Below are positions 48,333-57,681 of a stretch of DNA of 64,000 nucleotides, piece by piece. The first letter of the stretch is position 1; every line of letters starts with the position of its first letter. The notes under the pieces were generated by a model that ran no database searches, had not been told where the DNA came from, and saw only the letters and a list, made by a program, of their open reading frames with translations. The stretch is from a virus. The stretch spans positions 1-64,000 of IMG/VR virus record IMGVR_UViG_3300027714_000009. The stretch is one strand, 5' to 3'. The translations under genes and the position numbers were made by a program.

Positions 48333-50780
48333 TTAGCTTAATTCGCCTGTGTTTACAATTCTAATTGGAATGTAAATAAACTCTGCTGACTTAGTTGGCT
48401 CAATTGCCACGTCAATGTAGAATTCGTTTGCATCAATACGTGCGGCTGTGTTGTTTGTTGTATCACACACAACTGCAAAGTCGTAAATACCACGTTGTTG
48501 TAAAATGTTAGCTAAGAAGCCATCAAATACTTGTTTAGCATTTAAACGTGTTCCAGCATCATTTGGTTCAAATAAGAACGGTCTTGAAATAACTGAGAAA
48601 CGCTCTCTTAGATAAGCTGTAAGTCTTGCAACGTTAACTCTATCTAATGCTGAAGCACCTGTATGTAATGATTTTTGTCCAAACACTACAACACCCTCTG
48701 CCGGGAATCTTGCGATTGGATTCATTTTAGCTTCGTACATTGCATCACGTGAACCTTGTGTTAAAGCTAGTTTAACAAATTCGTTCTCGCTGTTTAAGTA
48801 ACCAACGTTAGATGCATTTTGTACAACACCACGTGTTAAGCCTGCTGGTGCAAACCATTGGTATGATGCATTATCACTGTAAGCAAATGTATATAGTGCA
48901 ATGTGTGATGCCGGAGCAACAACACTATCACCAGTTACATGGTTAGTTGTTAATGCGTGTGGATAGTAAACTGCTGAGTAAGTGTTTTTAGAAGTTAATC
49001 CTTTTTCACCATTCTCTGTTGCCGCTGTACCTGCTATCCAAGTAATTGCTTCTGTTTGATTTAAACGGAATGGAGCATCTGCGATAATAAAGGCTGTTTC
49101 ATCTTTATCAGCGTTCAATGTAATCATTTCGTCATATAACTCTGGGTAACCAGGAGCTGCAATTAGTCTAAATTGAACTGTATCTTCACGTAGTTCTGTT
49201 GCGCCTGCTGCCGCTTGCATTGCTACTGTTACAACTTTACGCTGTGCTAGTCTACCAAATGATCCTGAACCATCGGCTGCATTGCTTGCTTTGTTACGCC
49301 ATTTCCATGCTGTAGTTAGTGCTGTGTTGTATACACGAACAGTACTTGCTGAACGACACATGTTAATACCTGTCATTCCAACTGGATATACTAATGGATT
49401 TGGAGCACCTGCTAATAGAGTTGCTTCAAACGTATCATTAGCTGTTGCGTTAGCAGTAATATCACCAAATACAACACCTGCCGCTGTACTTTGATCTGCT
49501 TTGTTTTTAACTACCCATGCTGTACCGTTATGTCTGTAAATTACAGGATAACCTGTTGCATCAGTGTCAATCCAATAAGCGCCGGCTGCTAAAGAACCAC
49601 CTGCTTTATTTGTAGTAGGTGCTGATGTTACATACTGTATATCAGATACTTTTTTCCATTTTTGTGTTCCTGAATCACTAGCAACTTCATAAATTGCAAG
49701 ATCATTAACATCTGGATCAAACCATACTGTGTTATTAACTGGAGTGCCTGTTGGCTGTGTAGATAAAACAGTAGAAATAAATCCACCAGTTCCACCACCG
49801 TCTAATTCGATATCGTCCCAATCAGTTCCGACACTGTCGTAACGTTTGATTGCAATTTTACCACTTGTACCATTTACTGCATCGTGGTCTAACCAAATGT
49901 CGCCATCTGAGAATGTACGTGCTGTTGCAGAAGTACCATCAGCAAATATGTCTGATGTTGTTCCTGCTGGTGTTCCGTTTTGTGAGTATACTGCACTCTT
50001 CTTCATAAATGCGCCGGCTACTGTTGTAAATAATTTAATATCTACGTTTATGCCGCCTCCTGGAGAAGTAGTTTTAATCCAAACATCGCCTGCTGTAGGT
50101 GAAGCTGGAACAGTGTAGTGTGCTGACCAATCTACTTCGCTTGCGAAGCCATTGTCTAGTAGGTCCCAAGCACCTGATACACCTTTGTAATAATAAGCCG
50201 CTGTTTCAGTGTTACTGTTTACTACTTCAACTAAGTAATTTCCATTAACAACTGTTGCCGTTGCTGAGCCTGCAGAAGAAACAATTTCTACTGTTGGAAG
50301 TTTTTCAACCCAAGCTGATCCTACGTATTCGTATATACCCCAACTTGATGTTGTAGGGCTGGTCCAATATGTGTTGTTAGCAGGGTCGCCTGTTGGCTCT
50401 GCTGATAGTGGACGTAATGCTGTTAAGTCAACGTCTGCACGAACAATATATGCCGCTGAACTTTGACCGAGAAAGCTGTATGCCGCTAGTAGTCCATATT
50501 CGTTTGTTTCGTCACCTTGTGATACTGTACCACTTACTTTACGGAAATCTACATTTCCAAAGTATTGTGTTAGTTCACGTTGTGATGTTACTAGAATAGG
50601 TTTCTTAGCATTTACTGATTTTGTGTATTTTGCTTTGCCGTCGGTTTCAGTTAGGGTTGGATCAACCTTGTCCTGTCCTGTAGCAATAAACAACATTGGA
50701 ACAGTGCCCGCACCCGCTGGTCCGTATACTGATTCGTCTGTTACTGTTACCTGTACGCCAGGTGAAACAAGATTTGCCAT
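48333..50780 (-). CDS. gp18: Tail sheath protein (gp18-like) with inserted repeats
   Basis: 815 residues versus 659 in T4. The N-terminus PGVQVTVTDESVYGPAGAGT and C-terminal RVNVARLTAYLRERFSV then FDGFLANILQQRGIYDFAVV are sheath blocks. Between about residues 120 and 430 are repeated units in which a Pro-rich start is followed by YW, VW or IW, then IYEY, and a W-V end (NNTYWTSP, GDVWIKT, GDIWLDHD, NTVWFDPD, GAYWIDTD). These are not part of the contracting core and probably decorate the outer surface. GGAG precedes the ATG; a GTAAATA late-box variant lies upstream. Confidence 0.93.
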   Translation of the reverse strand: MANLVSPGVQVTVTDESVYGPAGAGTVPMLFIATGQDKVDPTLTETDGKAKYTKSVNAKKPILVTSQRELTQYFGNVDFRKVSGTVSQGDETNEYGLLAAYSFLGQSSAAYIVRADVDLTALRPLSAEPTGDPANNTYWTSPTTSSWGIYEYVGSAWVEKLPTVEIVSSAGSATATVVNGNYLVEVVNSNTETAAYYYKGVSGAWDLLDNGFASEVDWSAHYTVPASPTAGDVWIKTTSPGGGINVDIKLFTTVAGAFMKKSAVYSQNGTPAGTTSDIFADGTSATARTFSDGDIWLDHDAVNGTSGKIAIKRYDSVGTDWDDIELDGGGTGGFISTVLSTQPTGTPVNNTVWFDPDVNDLAIYEVASDSGTQKWKKVSDIQYVTSAPTTNKAGGSLAAGAYWIDTDATGYPVIYRHNGTAWVVKNKADQSTAAGVVFGDITANATANDTFEATLLAGAPNPLVYPVGMTGINMCRSASTVRVYNTALTTAWKWRNKASNAADGSGSFGRLAQRKVVTVAMQAAAGATELREDTVQFRLIAAPGYPELYDEMITLNADKDETAFIIADAPFRLNQTEAITWIAGTAATENGEKGLTSKNTYSAVYYPHALTTNHVTGDSVVAPASHIALYTFAYSDNASYQWFAPAGLTRGVVQNASNVGYLNSENEFVKLALTQGSRDAMYEAKMNPIARFPAEGVVVFGQKSLHTGASALDRVNVARLTAYLRERFSVISRPFLFEPNDAGTRLNAKQVFDGFLANILQQRGIYDFAVVCDTTNNTAARIDANEFYIDVAIEPTKSAEFIYIPIRIVNTGELS

Positions 50781-50874
50781 GTTATAGCTCCTTTAGTGTG
50801 TTTAGAATATATCTAAATTTTGTTATACTAGTATTTACCGCAAAATGCTTAAAAGGGGGGTTTACAGAGTTAAC

Positions 50875-51630
50875 TTAGCTGTTAATGGTGGCTAATAGCT
50901 GATCAAAACTTGCACATATCATATGTTCAAATCCATCACCCCATTTACCATGAACAATCATGTGAATTCTGTTTTCTGTACCGTTGTTTATAACACTATG
51001 CCTTCTTCCTATATCAATTCCTCTAGCTTCACCAGGTTCCCATGGTACAAGTCCTGCTTCTTCTAATGCAAAGTCCACTCCTGGTGGATTACTTAATGAT
51101 ACGTTAAATGCAGCCATGCTTCTTCTATCAAAGTCCTGATGTGGTTGAATATAACCACCCGGTTCTAATAACATGAATCTACATCGTTGATACTCTTTAA
51201 ACGGCCAGGCATTCTTTAGCCAGTCTACTGTTACTGGACAATGTTCTGCTATGTCTGTCCAACCATATGGGGCACTATTTTCTTCTGTGTCTATTCCTTC
51301 TCTTATGTAATGATCAGCTGGTTGTGTTCTTTCTGCTGTTTGTCCATGTACACAAATGCTACTCCAGCCTGGATGCATATCACCTCGGTGCTCAACATAT
51401 CTGTCTAAAACTTTTTCAGCTTCAGCTGCCATTGCTTCATGTGGTACTTCTATATTAGTAACTAAACTAGGACAATTTGATTCATTCATAATCCATTTAC
51501 AGTACTGTATCATTGTACCTCGGTGTTCTCTCCAATTTAAAAACTGGTCACCTGGATTATTTAAATTTTCGTAGTGAGAATGCTTTTTACATTCATTGAT
51601 AAAATTAGTTACGTTATCTATTTGTTCCAT
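50875..51630 (-). CDS. Aspartyl/asparaginyl hydroxylase-like oxygenase
   Basis: 251 residues. LEPGGYIQPHQDFDRR carries the HxD iron ligands, VSLSNPPGVDFALEE a core strand pair, and GRRHSVINNGTENRIHMIVHG the distal His and 2-oxoglutarate-binding Arg: the order of the Asp/Asn beta-hydroxylase group of 2OG-Fe(II) enzymes. Likely hydroxylates a protein or small molecule; substrate unknown. It overlaps the upstream gene by 13 bases. Confidence 0.82.
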   Translation of the reverse strand: MEQIDNVTNFINECKKHSHYENLNNPGDQFLNWREHRGTMIQYCKWIMNESNCPSLVTNIEVPHEAMAAEAEKVLDRYVEHRGDMHPGWSSICVHGQTAERTQPADHYIREGIDTEENSAPYGWTDIAEHCPVTVDWLKNAWPFKEYQRCRFMLLEPGGYIQPHQDFDRRSMAAFNVSLSNPPGVDFALEEAGLVPWEPGEARGIDIGRRHSVINNGTENRIHMIVHGKWGDGFEHMICASFDQLLATINS

Positions 51631-53048
51631 TTGAACATCTTTCCTAATGTATTACTTGGTAGATTTTCAAAATCTATTGATGTATGATTTTCTACAAATT
51701 TAATTGGTCCTGCGATCTGATCTTGTGTTAACAATGGACTTGTACACTTAGCAACAATATTATTGTTAGAGTAAAACTTCAGTTTAGCAAATAGCTCATT
51801 GTACATTATTACACGTTGTTCTAAGCTATAATAAACCGCTGTTGGGTAATAATGAAAGATGTTACTTAAATGAACATACGTCAATCCTTTAGCTGAATAA
51901 TTAGCAGACCATTTTGCAAATGATGTATACCTATTAGGATTCATTAAATTTGTTTGTTCATATTGAATGTTAAATGTGCTAAATGTATCTCTCCACCATT
52001 CTTGCCATTCAGGCATTGAATCAAGTAGTTTTTGTGTATCCTGTAGTTGTTGCTGTCCTCTAAATAATTCGTCTTTCCTAGAATAGTAACTGCATTTACT
52101 ATCCATCATTTTATTCATGTATTCAGTGTAGTTTGTTCCATCCCATTCTGTTATTAATTGTTGCATACAGTCTAAAGCAAATGTACTAATATCGTATATA
52201 ATAATTGTACTGCCTGGTGGTAATCTAAGATTCTTTGCATACAACATAGGACTTATACCAGCTGACGGTGCAACTACTTTAGTAAACTTTTGGTCCTTGT
52301 CACCAATATTATTTGTTTCAGTGTCGGGTATTTCAGTATTACCAACAAAGAATATTTGCGTATCCATCTGTTCATGTAGATAGAATATATTTCTCCAAGC
52401 ATCATCACGAACCTCTGCATACAAATATTCCTTAGATTGACGTAATGAGAGATCCCAAGAATGAATAGTTTGGTTATCATCTAAAAGTGCTTTTACTAAA
52501 TTCCACCCGCCATTTTTATGTGTATATGTAGCTGGTTCGGATCCTGGTTTAACCCAATAAGGAGTATACTTGTCATGATGATTCTGTGTACTGCGTATTG
52601 GCTTTGTTGTTTCCCAAGGCCCGCTATCATGTTCGTCTCCCCATTCTGGCATGCCTGCTTCTGCCCACCAATCTAAGTCAATTAAAAAGCATTGTGGATG
52701 AATCCAAAAGTACTCGTCTCCCTTATCTAGTATATGTCCTATAAATTTTGAGTCAAGATGTTTTTCATAAAATTCAGGGAATACTCTCTCAAAATATTTG
52801 TGTACTGTTCCTTGCTTAAATACAACTATCTTTGAATAGCCTGCATTATATGCTTGTGTTAATAATCCTGATATTTTTTCATCCACGAATTGCTGATCAC
52901 AGAAAAGCCCAAATTCGACAGAGTCGTATTCAGCTATATTTTGGGATATTCCGTTGAGGAGGGAGTTGCTTATGCGGTCGTTATATAACCAACCTACACA
53001 TAATTCTTTAGTTTCTACTTTGGCGTTCCACCAATCATCATTAAACAT
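51618..53048 (-). CDS. Unknown protein, paralogue of 2070-3146
   Basis: 476 residues, about 120 longer than the paralogue because of an extra insert in the N-terminal half. Shared blocks: KELCVGWLYNDR, FVGNTEIPDTE, KFTKVVAPSAGISPML, TEWDGTNY, TYVHLSNIFHYYPTAVYY and RVIMYNEL. A Rossmann or methyltransferase-like core is possible. A late box lies at 53078-53084. Function unknown. Confidence 0.7.
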   Translation of the reverse strand: MFNDDWWNAKVETKELCVGWLYNDRISNSLLNGISQNIAEYDSVEFGLFCDQQFVDEKISGLLTQAYNAGYSKIVVFKQGTVHKYFERVFPEFYEKHLDSKFIGHILDKGDEYFWIHPQCFLIDLDWWAEAGMPEWGDEHDSGPWETTKPIRSTQNHHDKYTPYWVKPGSEPATYTHKNGGWNLVKALLDDNQTIHSWDLSLRQSKEYLYAEVRDDAWRNIFYLHEQMDTQIFFVGNTEIPDTETNNIGDKDQKFTKVVAPSAGISPMLYAKNLRLPPGSTIIIYDISTFALDCMQQLITEWDGTNYTEYMNKMMDSKCSYYSRKDELFRGQQQLQDTQKLLDSMPEWQEWWRDTFSTFNIQYEQTNLMNPNRYTSFAKWSANYSAKGLTYVHLSNIFHYYPTAVYYSLEQRVIMYNELFAKLKFYSNNNIVAKCTSPLLTQDQIAGPIKFVENHTSIDFENLPSNTLGKMFKWNK

Positions 53049-53077
53049 ATGTTGTCCTTGTAATTTGTCTACAACAT

Positions 53078-53084
53078 TATTTAT
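53078..53084 (-). promoter_or_regulatory. T4-type late promoter ATAAATA
   Basis: GATAAATA on the minus strand, 29 bases before the ATG at 53048. Confidence 0.65.
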
Positions 53085-53716
53085 CTTACAAAATGGTTGA
53101 GTGTTTGTTCCTTTAGATCAACTAGTGAAGTAGTGTTGGCTATCTGTTTATCAAACTTCCAGCCTGCCCAGCTCCATTCACTTTTGTGTACTTCTGGAAA
53201 TACTATAGACATACTGTTATCTGCTGGAATGGGTGTATTTGCTGTGTTAATACCTACTGCTGTTGCCCACCAATCTGGGTTCTCTGAGCGCCATACAACC
53301 GCTGTGTGCCCACCTAAGCGTTTTATAGCCTTTAGCTCATTAAAGAATCTACAGTCTGATATAACAACGTTTCTGTCAGTTTGTTCAATTTGTCGTTCAC
53401 ATGCCGCTACCCAAATGTCTGGGTGGAAGTGTGTTCTTAGTACATCAGTACCTACGTGTTGCAATGCCCAACGTGGAGTAAAGTTAGGAATGTCTAAGCG
53501 TTTAGCCCACCAGTCATCAACTGTCTCACGCCAAACTCTGCTTTCAGGTGTATTACCTTCTAGCAGTATTCTATCCCAACCAAAAATATTAGCACATGCA
53601 TCTTTTAATACTCCTGCAAAACTAACTCGTGCAAATCCTTCTTCAATTAGAAAGCCTGCCGCTGTATCTTTACCGTGTCCTATAAGACCACATATACCTA
53701 CAATTTTCTTAGTCAT
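53081..53716 (-). CDS. gp1: Deoxynucleoside monophosphate kinase (gp1-like)
   Basis: 211 residues. IVGICGLIGHGKDTAAGFL is a P-loop of the deoxynucleoside monophosphate kinase group. RNVVISDCRFFNELKAIKRL gives a second conserved acidic-basic segment. T4 gp1 phosphorylates dNMPs, including modified ones, and so complements NrdA/NrdB. GGAG precedes the ATG by 7 bases. A perfect sigma70 promoter lies at 53740-53768. Confidence 0.82.
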   Translation of the reverse strand: MTKKIVGICGLIGHGKDTAAGFLIEEGFARVSFAGVLKDACANIFGWDRILLEGNTPESRVWRETVDDWWAKRLDIPNFTPRWALQHVGTDVLRTHFHPDIWVAACERQIEQTDRNVVISDCRFFNELKAIKRLGGHTAVVWRSENPDWWATAVGINTANTPIPADNSMSIVFPEVHKSEWSWAGWKFDKQIANTTSLVDLKEQTLNHFVR

Positions 53717-53739
53717 TCTATTGCTCCGTTGTAATTTAT

Positions 53740-53768
53740 ATTATAATTGATTTTTAATTAGTTGTCAA
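53740..53768 (-). promoter_or_regulatory. Sigma70 promoter for the dNMP kinase
   Basis: TTGACA (53768-53763), 17 bases, TATAAT (53745-53740), both perfect; no palindromic spacer. Confidence 0.85.
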
Positions 53769-53776
53769 GTACAAAC

Positions 53777-54358
53777 TTAATTATTTGATTTTCCATTTAT
53801 TCCTGTTACAGGACAGCTAACAATTGTTGTAGAAATAATACGCATATGTGTACTTGCTTCTACTATATTAAAAATAGCCAATGCAAGCATTGTTTTATCT
53901 ATTAAATGTTTATCTTTATTATCGTTATATTTGCTACTATTAAATCTGCCAGGTTTAATATTAATTACTTGACAGTGTTTTTCCATAGTAGATAAGTTTA
54001 ATGCAATTTCGTCTAATGCGTGTTTACCAGCATCATATCTTTTTTGTTGTGTGCTTTCGTTTTTTCTATTTCTAGTTTGTGGAGAAGATCCACTAATAAC
54101 TACAATCTTTTTATGCTGATCTTTATATTCGTCCCATAGCTCACAAAGCATATCAATTTGTGCAAATCTGTTTTCATTACTACTTGCTACAATGTATATG
54201 ACAGCAATATCTTTAGCATTTTTTACAATTTTCTCTCTGCTGCTGAAATTAGAAATATCATATCCATTATCTAAACTAAAGCCTAGTGGATTCTTATGTA
54301 GTTTGAAAATTTCATTCCCAAGTCCACTACTATGGCCAATAATTAAACAATCATACAT
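53777..54358 (-). CDS. Short-chain dehydrogenase/reductase-like protein
   Basis: 193 residues. CLIIGHSSGLGNEIF is a shortened glycine-rich NAD(P)-binding loop; VVISGSSPQTRN and RYDAGKHALDEIALNLS supply the Ser and a Y-x3-K pair; INIKPGRFNS follows as in SDR enzymes. The protein is about 50 residues shorter than typical. Start overlaps the upstream gene by 8 bases. The substrate is unknown. Confidence 0.7.
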   Translation of the reverse strand: MYDCLIIGHSSGLGNEIFKLHKNPLGFSLDNGYDISNFSSREKIVKNAKDIAVIYIVASSNENRFAQIDMLCELWDEYKDQHKKIVVISGSSPQTRNRKNESTQQKRYDAGKHALDEIALNLSTMEKHCQVINIKPGRFNSSKYNDNKDKHLIDKTMLALAIFNIVEASTHMRIISTTIVSCPVTGINGKSNN

Positions 54359-54974
54359 TTATAAACTTGCCTTCTTTGTAGCGTTTGATCATATCTTCGT
54401 ATGTTTCATGAGTAATTTTAATTCTAAACATTACTCGTTCATATTTTATCTGTTCAACACTATGTAATGTTTTTCCATTAAAAATACTTGGATGATTCAT
54501 ATCATATGTATACTCATATTCAATTCCTAGAGGGTTATCTCTGTCACTATCCTCACCTTTCCAAAAAGTAATTTTTTCAAAATCATTCTCTGGCAAAATA
54601 GGAAGCATTATATTATAGTGCATCTGCCTATCAGTATGAGGTTTAAAAACAAATTCTGGTTCGTAATACATAAATGTTATATCGTCGTTACCAAGAGGTT
54701 CTAAAAAATTAAATTTACTTATTAGTTCTTTAACTTCTGGATATTCCTGCATATGTTTTCCTTCGTATGCAGGGCTATACACTCCCATTAATCTTCCAGA
54801 ATAGCCATCTGTTCGACCTTGGTGTCTGTGTACTTGATTTTTTCTATTTTTAATAGCAGTCTTGTATTCGTTCCACTCTAACGCACAATGACTCATACGC
54901 TCATATAAATTTTTAAGAGCGGGTCGATTGTATACAAGTTCGTCTACTACAACATGATGTTTTGATTCTTGCAT
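54351..54974 (-). CDS. 2OG-Fe(II) oxygenase-like protein
   Basis: 207 residues. FVFKPHTDRQMHYNIMLPIL gives HxD and a core strand; FNGKTLHSVEQIKYERVMFRI gives the distal His and 2OG-binding Arg at normal spacing. A double-stranded beta-helix oxygenase of unknown target. It is coupled to the SDR-like gene by overlap. SD weak. Confidence 0.72.
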   Translation of the reverse strand: MQESKHHVVVDELVYNRPALKNLYERMSHCALEWNEYKTAIKNRKNQVHRHQGRTDGYSGRLMGVYSPAYEGKHMQEYPEVKELISKFNFLEPLGNDDITFMYYEPEFVFKPHTDRQMHYNIMLPILPENDFEKITFWKGEDSDRDNPLGIEYEYTYDMNHPSIFNGKTLHSVEQIKYERVMFRIKITHETYEDMIKRYKEGKFINV

Positions 54975-54985
54975 TAATAGTTACT

Positions 54986-55723
54986 TTATCCAATTAGGAA
55001 TCCCAAACCGGTACTTCCATCATTGAATAATGTTAGTTCTATTTCCAGTTTGTCAATTTCTGCTTGAGCATCTGCTCGTAGTTGGTCTGCGTTCATTGTA
55101 GTTCCACCCTGTGGTCCTGCAATCTGTGTAAACTTACCACGTGCTTCTGATAAGATTAATTTAGCATGTGCGAACGCATAGTCTTTTAACCAAGGTCCTG
55201 CATATGTATCTAACAACAAGTCATCTGCTGGCCTGTAGTTATAGCAATGCAGTACTGCGTTGTCATTTGCTTTAATCTTACGTTGTAAAATTAGCTTTTT
55301 ATCTTGTGGGCGCCATGTGAACATTATCTCTGCTCCAAATAGTCTACCCATTGCTTCTCTATTTTGCTGAAGGAAATCAAAAGTTGCTAGTCCGCCATTA
55401 CGACTACTGCCTAGCAAATAAGTGTTCATGTATGCCGCTTGGAATGGTTCGATGTCATTTCCTGTACCACTACTTACACCTGTTGTCCTACGATAGATGT
55501 CACGTACTTCCATTACCTCAGTTGGTAATGTATATTCGCTCTGATCTTTCATCATTTCTAAAATAATGAAACTTTCTTCAACTGCGTTCTCAGCACGTTG
55601 GCGATATTTCTGAAGAGATTTTGATATCGCTAGCTCATAATGTTCTGGGTCTAGTTCGACATCGATCATTCCACCACCTAGGCGTAATTCAATCTCTTTC
55701 TGAAGTTTGTTTAATGCACTCAT
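54986..55723 (-). CDS. Neck protein, gp13-like
   Basis: 245 residues. LQKEIELRLGGGMIDVELDP and HYELAISKSLQKYRQRAEN open a helical-beta connector; LKDYAFAHAKLILSEARGK and the DQLRADAQAEIDKLEIELTL end resemble cyanophage gp13. It would join head and tail. GGAG precedes the ATG and a late box lies at 55743-55749. The gp13 name rests on recalled patterns. Confidence 0.65.
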   Translation of the reverse strand: MSALNKLQKEIELRLGGGMIDVELDPEHYELAISKSLQKYRQRAENAVEESFIILEMMKDQSEYTLPTEVMEVRDIYRRTTGVSSGTGNDIEPFQAAYMNTYLLGSSRNGGLATFDFLQQNREAMGRLFGAEIMFTWRPQDKKLILQRKIKANDNAVLHCYNYRPADDLLLDTYAGPWLKDYAFAHAKLILSEARGKFTQIAGPQGGTTMNADQLRADAQAEIDKLEIELTLFNDGSTGLGFLIG

Positions 55724-55742
55724 TTAAGTTTGTCTCCTGCTG

Positions 55743-55749
55743 TATGTAT
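55743..55749 (-). promoter_or_regulatory. T4-type late promoter ATAAATA
   Basis: GATAAATA on the minus strand, 19 bases before the gp13-like ATG. Confidence 0.7.
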
Positions 55750-55759
55750 TTATCAGAGT

Positions 55760-57055
55760 TTACTTATTAAATGTCGCTATAAGAATCGTCTCACCATTAA
55801 TACGTCCATTCAGTTTTGTTTCTGTTGTTTTTAAGGAGTCAACTAACTTCTCTAACTTAGATCTAGTAGACTTCTTCATTTGTGGAAGCACTTCTGCAGG
55901 CTTACGTATTGTACGTTGTATACTCTTGTTCTCATCGTACCCAATAATAGTAGTTCCTTTAACACTAAGTCCACTACCTTCACGTTGTAGTCCCATTGGA
56001 TCTACATTGCTAGCATAGTAAATACCTAGCTTACGGTTGCGAGTGTTAAATACCACCAGCATTCGGGCGTAAACGATATCAGCTGGCAATATGCTTGCTA
56101 AACCATAATCGGGGTCGCTTTGCTTAAATTTGAGCTTCTTAACTAGGTCTTCTGGACTCTTAGTACGTACTTTACGTACTTTGCGATTCAATTTACCTTC
56201 TGCTTCACAAATATCACATGCACCTTCAATCTTTCTGTATATTGCAAGTGCCGCTTTTTGTTGAGCAGTTGACATGTGACTGTAACCTTCTTCAAGTTGT
56301 AAACGGTTGTCATCTTTGTCATCTTTAGATACTTTAGCATTAAGCTCTGCAAATTCTGCAACTGCATCAGCATAGTACTTACGAATAATTCTAGCATGTG
56401 CTGTTTTAACGCCTGCTTTTTTAAGCATAGCAGTTGGTTCAAAGTCTTTTGCCAGTGATGTATCATATCCACTGTTAAGCCATACGTCTAAGAAGTCTTC
56501 TACTTCACCTGTCATATCAATTGCGGCTCTGTGTAACAACTCTTGAATAGTAGGCTTGCGAGTATTTAATTCTAACCTAGCATCTAGTATTGCTTTCTCT
56601 TCTGCTTCTTTAACAAATGATGTTCCTTCGTCAATTGCATTAGCAATGCGTTTCTTAATGAAGTCACTAATTGGTTTAGGAGTTCCTGATGTACCAGCTA
56701 GCCCTTCCCAATATGCATTCCAAGCGAGATGCTCGTCTGGACAACCCATAGTAAGCATGCGACAGTAGTAACCTGTTACTGCACTTATTGATTGACTCTT
56801 CGCTGCCTTAACACATTTAATGTCTTGCTTAGTATATTCGTTAGCAAGCATCCAAGTGAATGCAAAGTCATGCAGATCACTTACTTTGTAATTTTGATAA
56901 TAATAATCCGTTGCGGCTTGACGTTTCTGATGAAACTCTTTACCTGACCAACCATCTGCACCATCCCAATTAGGATCCTGTAAAAGGTTTTTACGAATCT
57001 TTAAAGAAGTTGCTCTTGGCTTCTTCTTTTTTGTTAATTTTATTCCTACTGCCAT
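55760..57055 (-). CDS. Putative virion or assembly protein, highly basic N-terminus
   Basis: 431 residues. It begins MAVGIKLTKKKKPRATSLKI and is helical and charged throughout; a CDICEAEG pair of Cys occurs near residue 285. The C-terminal third has VVFNTRNRKLGIYYASNVDP, a beta-rich unit. GGAG lies 6 bases before the ATG. It sits between early and late units. Unrecognised. Confidence 0.6.
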   Translation of the reverse strand: MAVGIKLTKKKKPRATSLKIRKNLLQDPNWDGADGWSGKEFHQKRQAATDYYYQNYKVSDLHDFAFTWMLANEYTKQDIKCVKAAKSQSISAVTGYYCRMLTMGCPDEHLAWNAYWEGLAGTSGTPKPISDFIKKRIANAIDEGTSFVKEAEEKAILDARLELNTRKPTIQELLHRAAIDMTGEVEDFLDVWLNSGYDTSLAKDFEPTAMLKKAGVKTAHARIIRKYYADAVAEFAELNAKVSKDDKDDNRLQLEEGYSHMSTAQQKAALAIYRKIEGACDICEAEGKLNRKVRKVRTKSPEDLVKKLKFKQSDPDYGLASILPADIVYARMLVVFNTRNRKLGIYYASNVDPMGLQREGSGLSVKGTTIIGYDENKSIQRTIRKPAEVLPQMKKSTRSKLEKLVDSLKTTETKLNGRINGETILIATFNK

Positions 57056-57056
57056 T

Positions 57057-57221
57057 TTATTCTCCGTGATAACTTTGAAACATTAGACGATCAATTTCGT
57101 CTGCTTTATTTTGGTACTTATCAATTAGTGAAGAAATCTGCTTGTTATCAACAAATCCTTTAGGATCTGCTGTTGATTGTAAATTTTGTAGTGCTTCGAT
57201 AAACTCTAAATGTTCTAACAA
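57057..57221 (-). CDS. Small helical protein with TTG start
   Basis: 54 residues: MLEHLEFIEALQNLQS at the start, then ISSLIDKYQNKADEIDRLM. The start is TTG at 57221, supported by AGGAG 8 bases upstream; the stop precedes the next ATG by 1 base and provides its SD. Coiled-coil-like. Function unknown. Confidence 0.6.
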   Translation of the reverse strand: MLEHLEFIEALQNLQSTADPKGFVDNKQISSLIDKYQNKADEIDRLMFQSYHGE

Positions 57222-57252
57222 AAGTATTACTCCTTGATTGCAATTTGTTTAT

Positions 57253-57281
57253 AGTGTACTACGCTTCTACAGCGATGTCAA
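57253..57281 (-). promoter_or_regulatory. Candidate sigma70 promoter
   Basis: TTGACA (57281-57276), 17 bases, TACACT (57258-57253), overlapping the end of the 120-residue gene and about 32 bases before the TTG-start gene. Confidence 0.6.
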
Positions 57282-57621
57282 CCTTTTCAAATCCAAAGTC
57301 TGCAACAACGTGCATAATTCCATTAGAATCTTGCACAACATCAGCAACACTAACACTATGCATTTCGTTTAAACGTTCAATATTTTCTTCCGGGCCCATG
57401 TTACCTATGTGAAATACACCTTCAAGTGTATCAGCAGTAATATTAGCAACATGTGAATAATAACCATCTAATATGGCTTTACCTGCTTTAGAAGCAATGC
57501 TTTTTGAAAACTGCATATCTAGCTTTGCTTTATGATGAGGAACTGCATCGTGTCCTTCTGCGTTAATTAGGTCAACATCTGCATCTGAGAGTTTAATTTG
57601 AAAAAGTTTAAAGTTTGCCAT
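57259..57621 (-). CDS. Hypothetical protein, early
   Basis: 120 residues, acidic; MANFKLFQIKLSDADVDLIN opens a helix and the C-terminus is strand-rich (GIMHVVADFGFEKVDIAVEA). AGGAG precedes the ATG. The promoter at 57650-57678 carries the palindromic spacer. Function unknown. Confidence 0.7.
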   Translation of the reverse strand: MANFKLFQIKLSDADVDLINAEGHDAVPHHKAKLDMQFSKSIASKAGKAILDGYYSHVANITADTLEGVFHIGNMGPEENIERLNEMHSVSVADVVQDSNGIMHVVADFGFEKVDIAVEA

Positions 57622-57649
57622 TTTGTAGTTCTCCTTTGTTTATAATACT

Positions 57650-57678
57650 ATTATAAGGTAAGACGTCTTGCTTGTCAA
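57650..57678 (-). promoter_or_regulatory. Sigma70 promoter with palindromic spacer (copy 4)
   Basis: TTGACA (57678-57673), 17 bases, TATAAT (57655-57650). The palindrome AAGACGTCTT (57660-57669) is perfect. Confidence 0.92.
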
Positions 57679-57681
57679 CCA

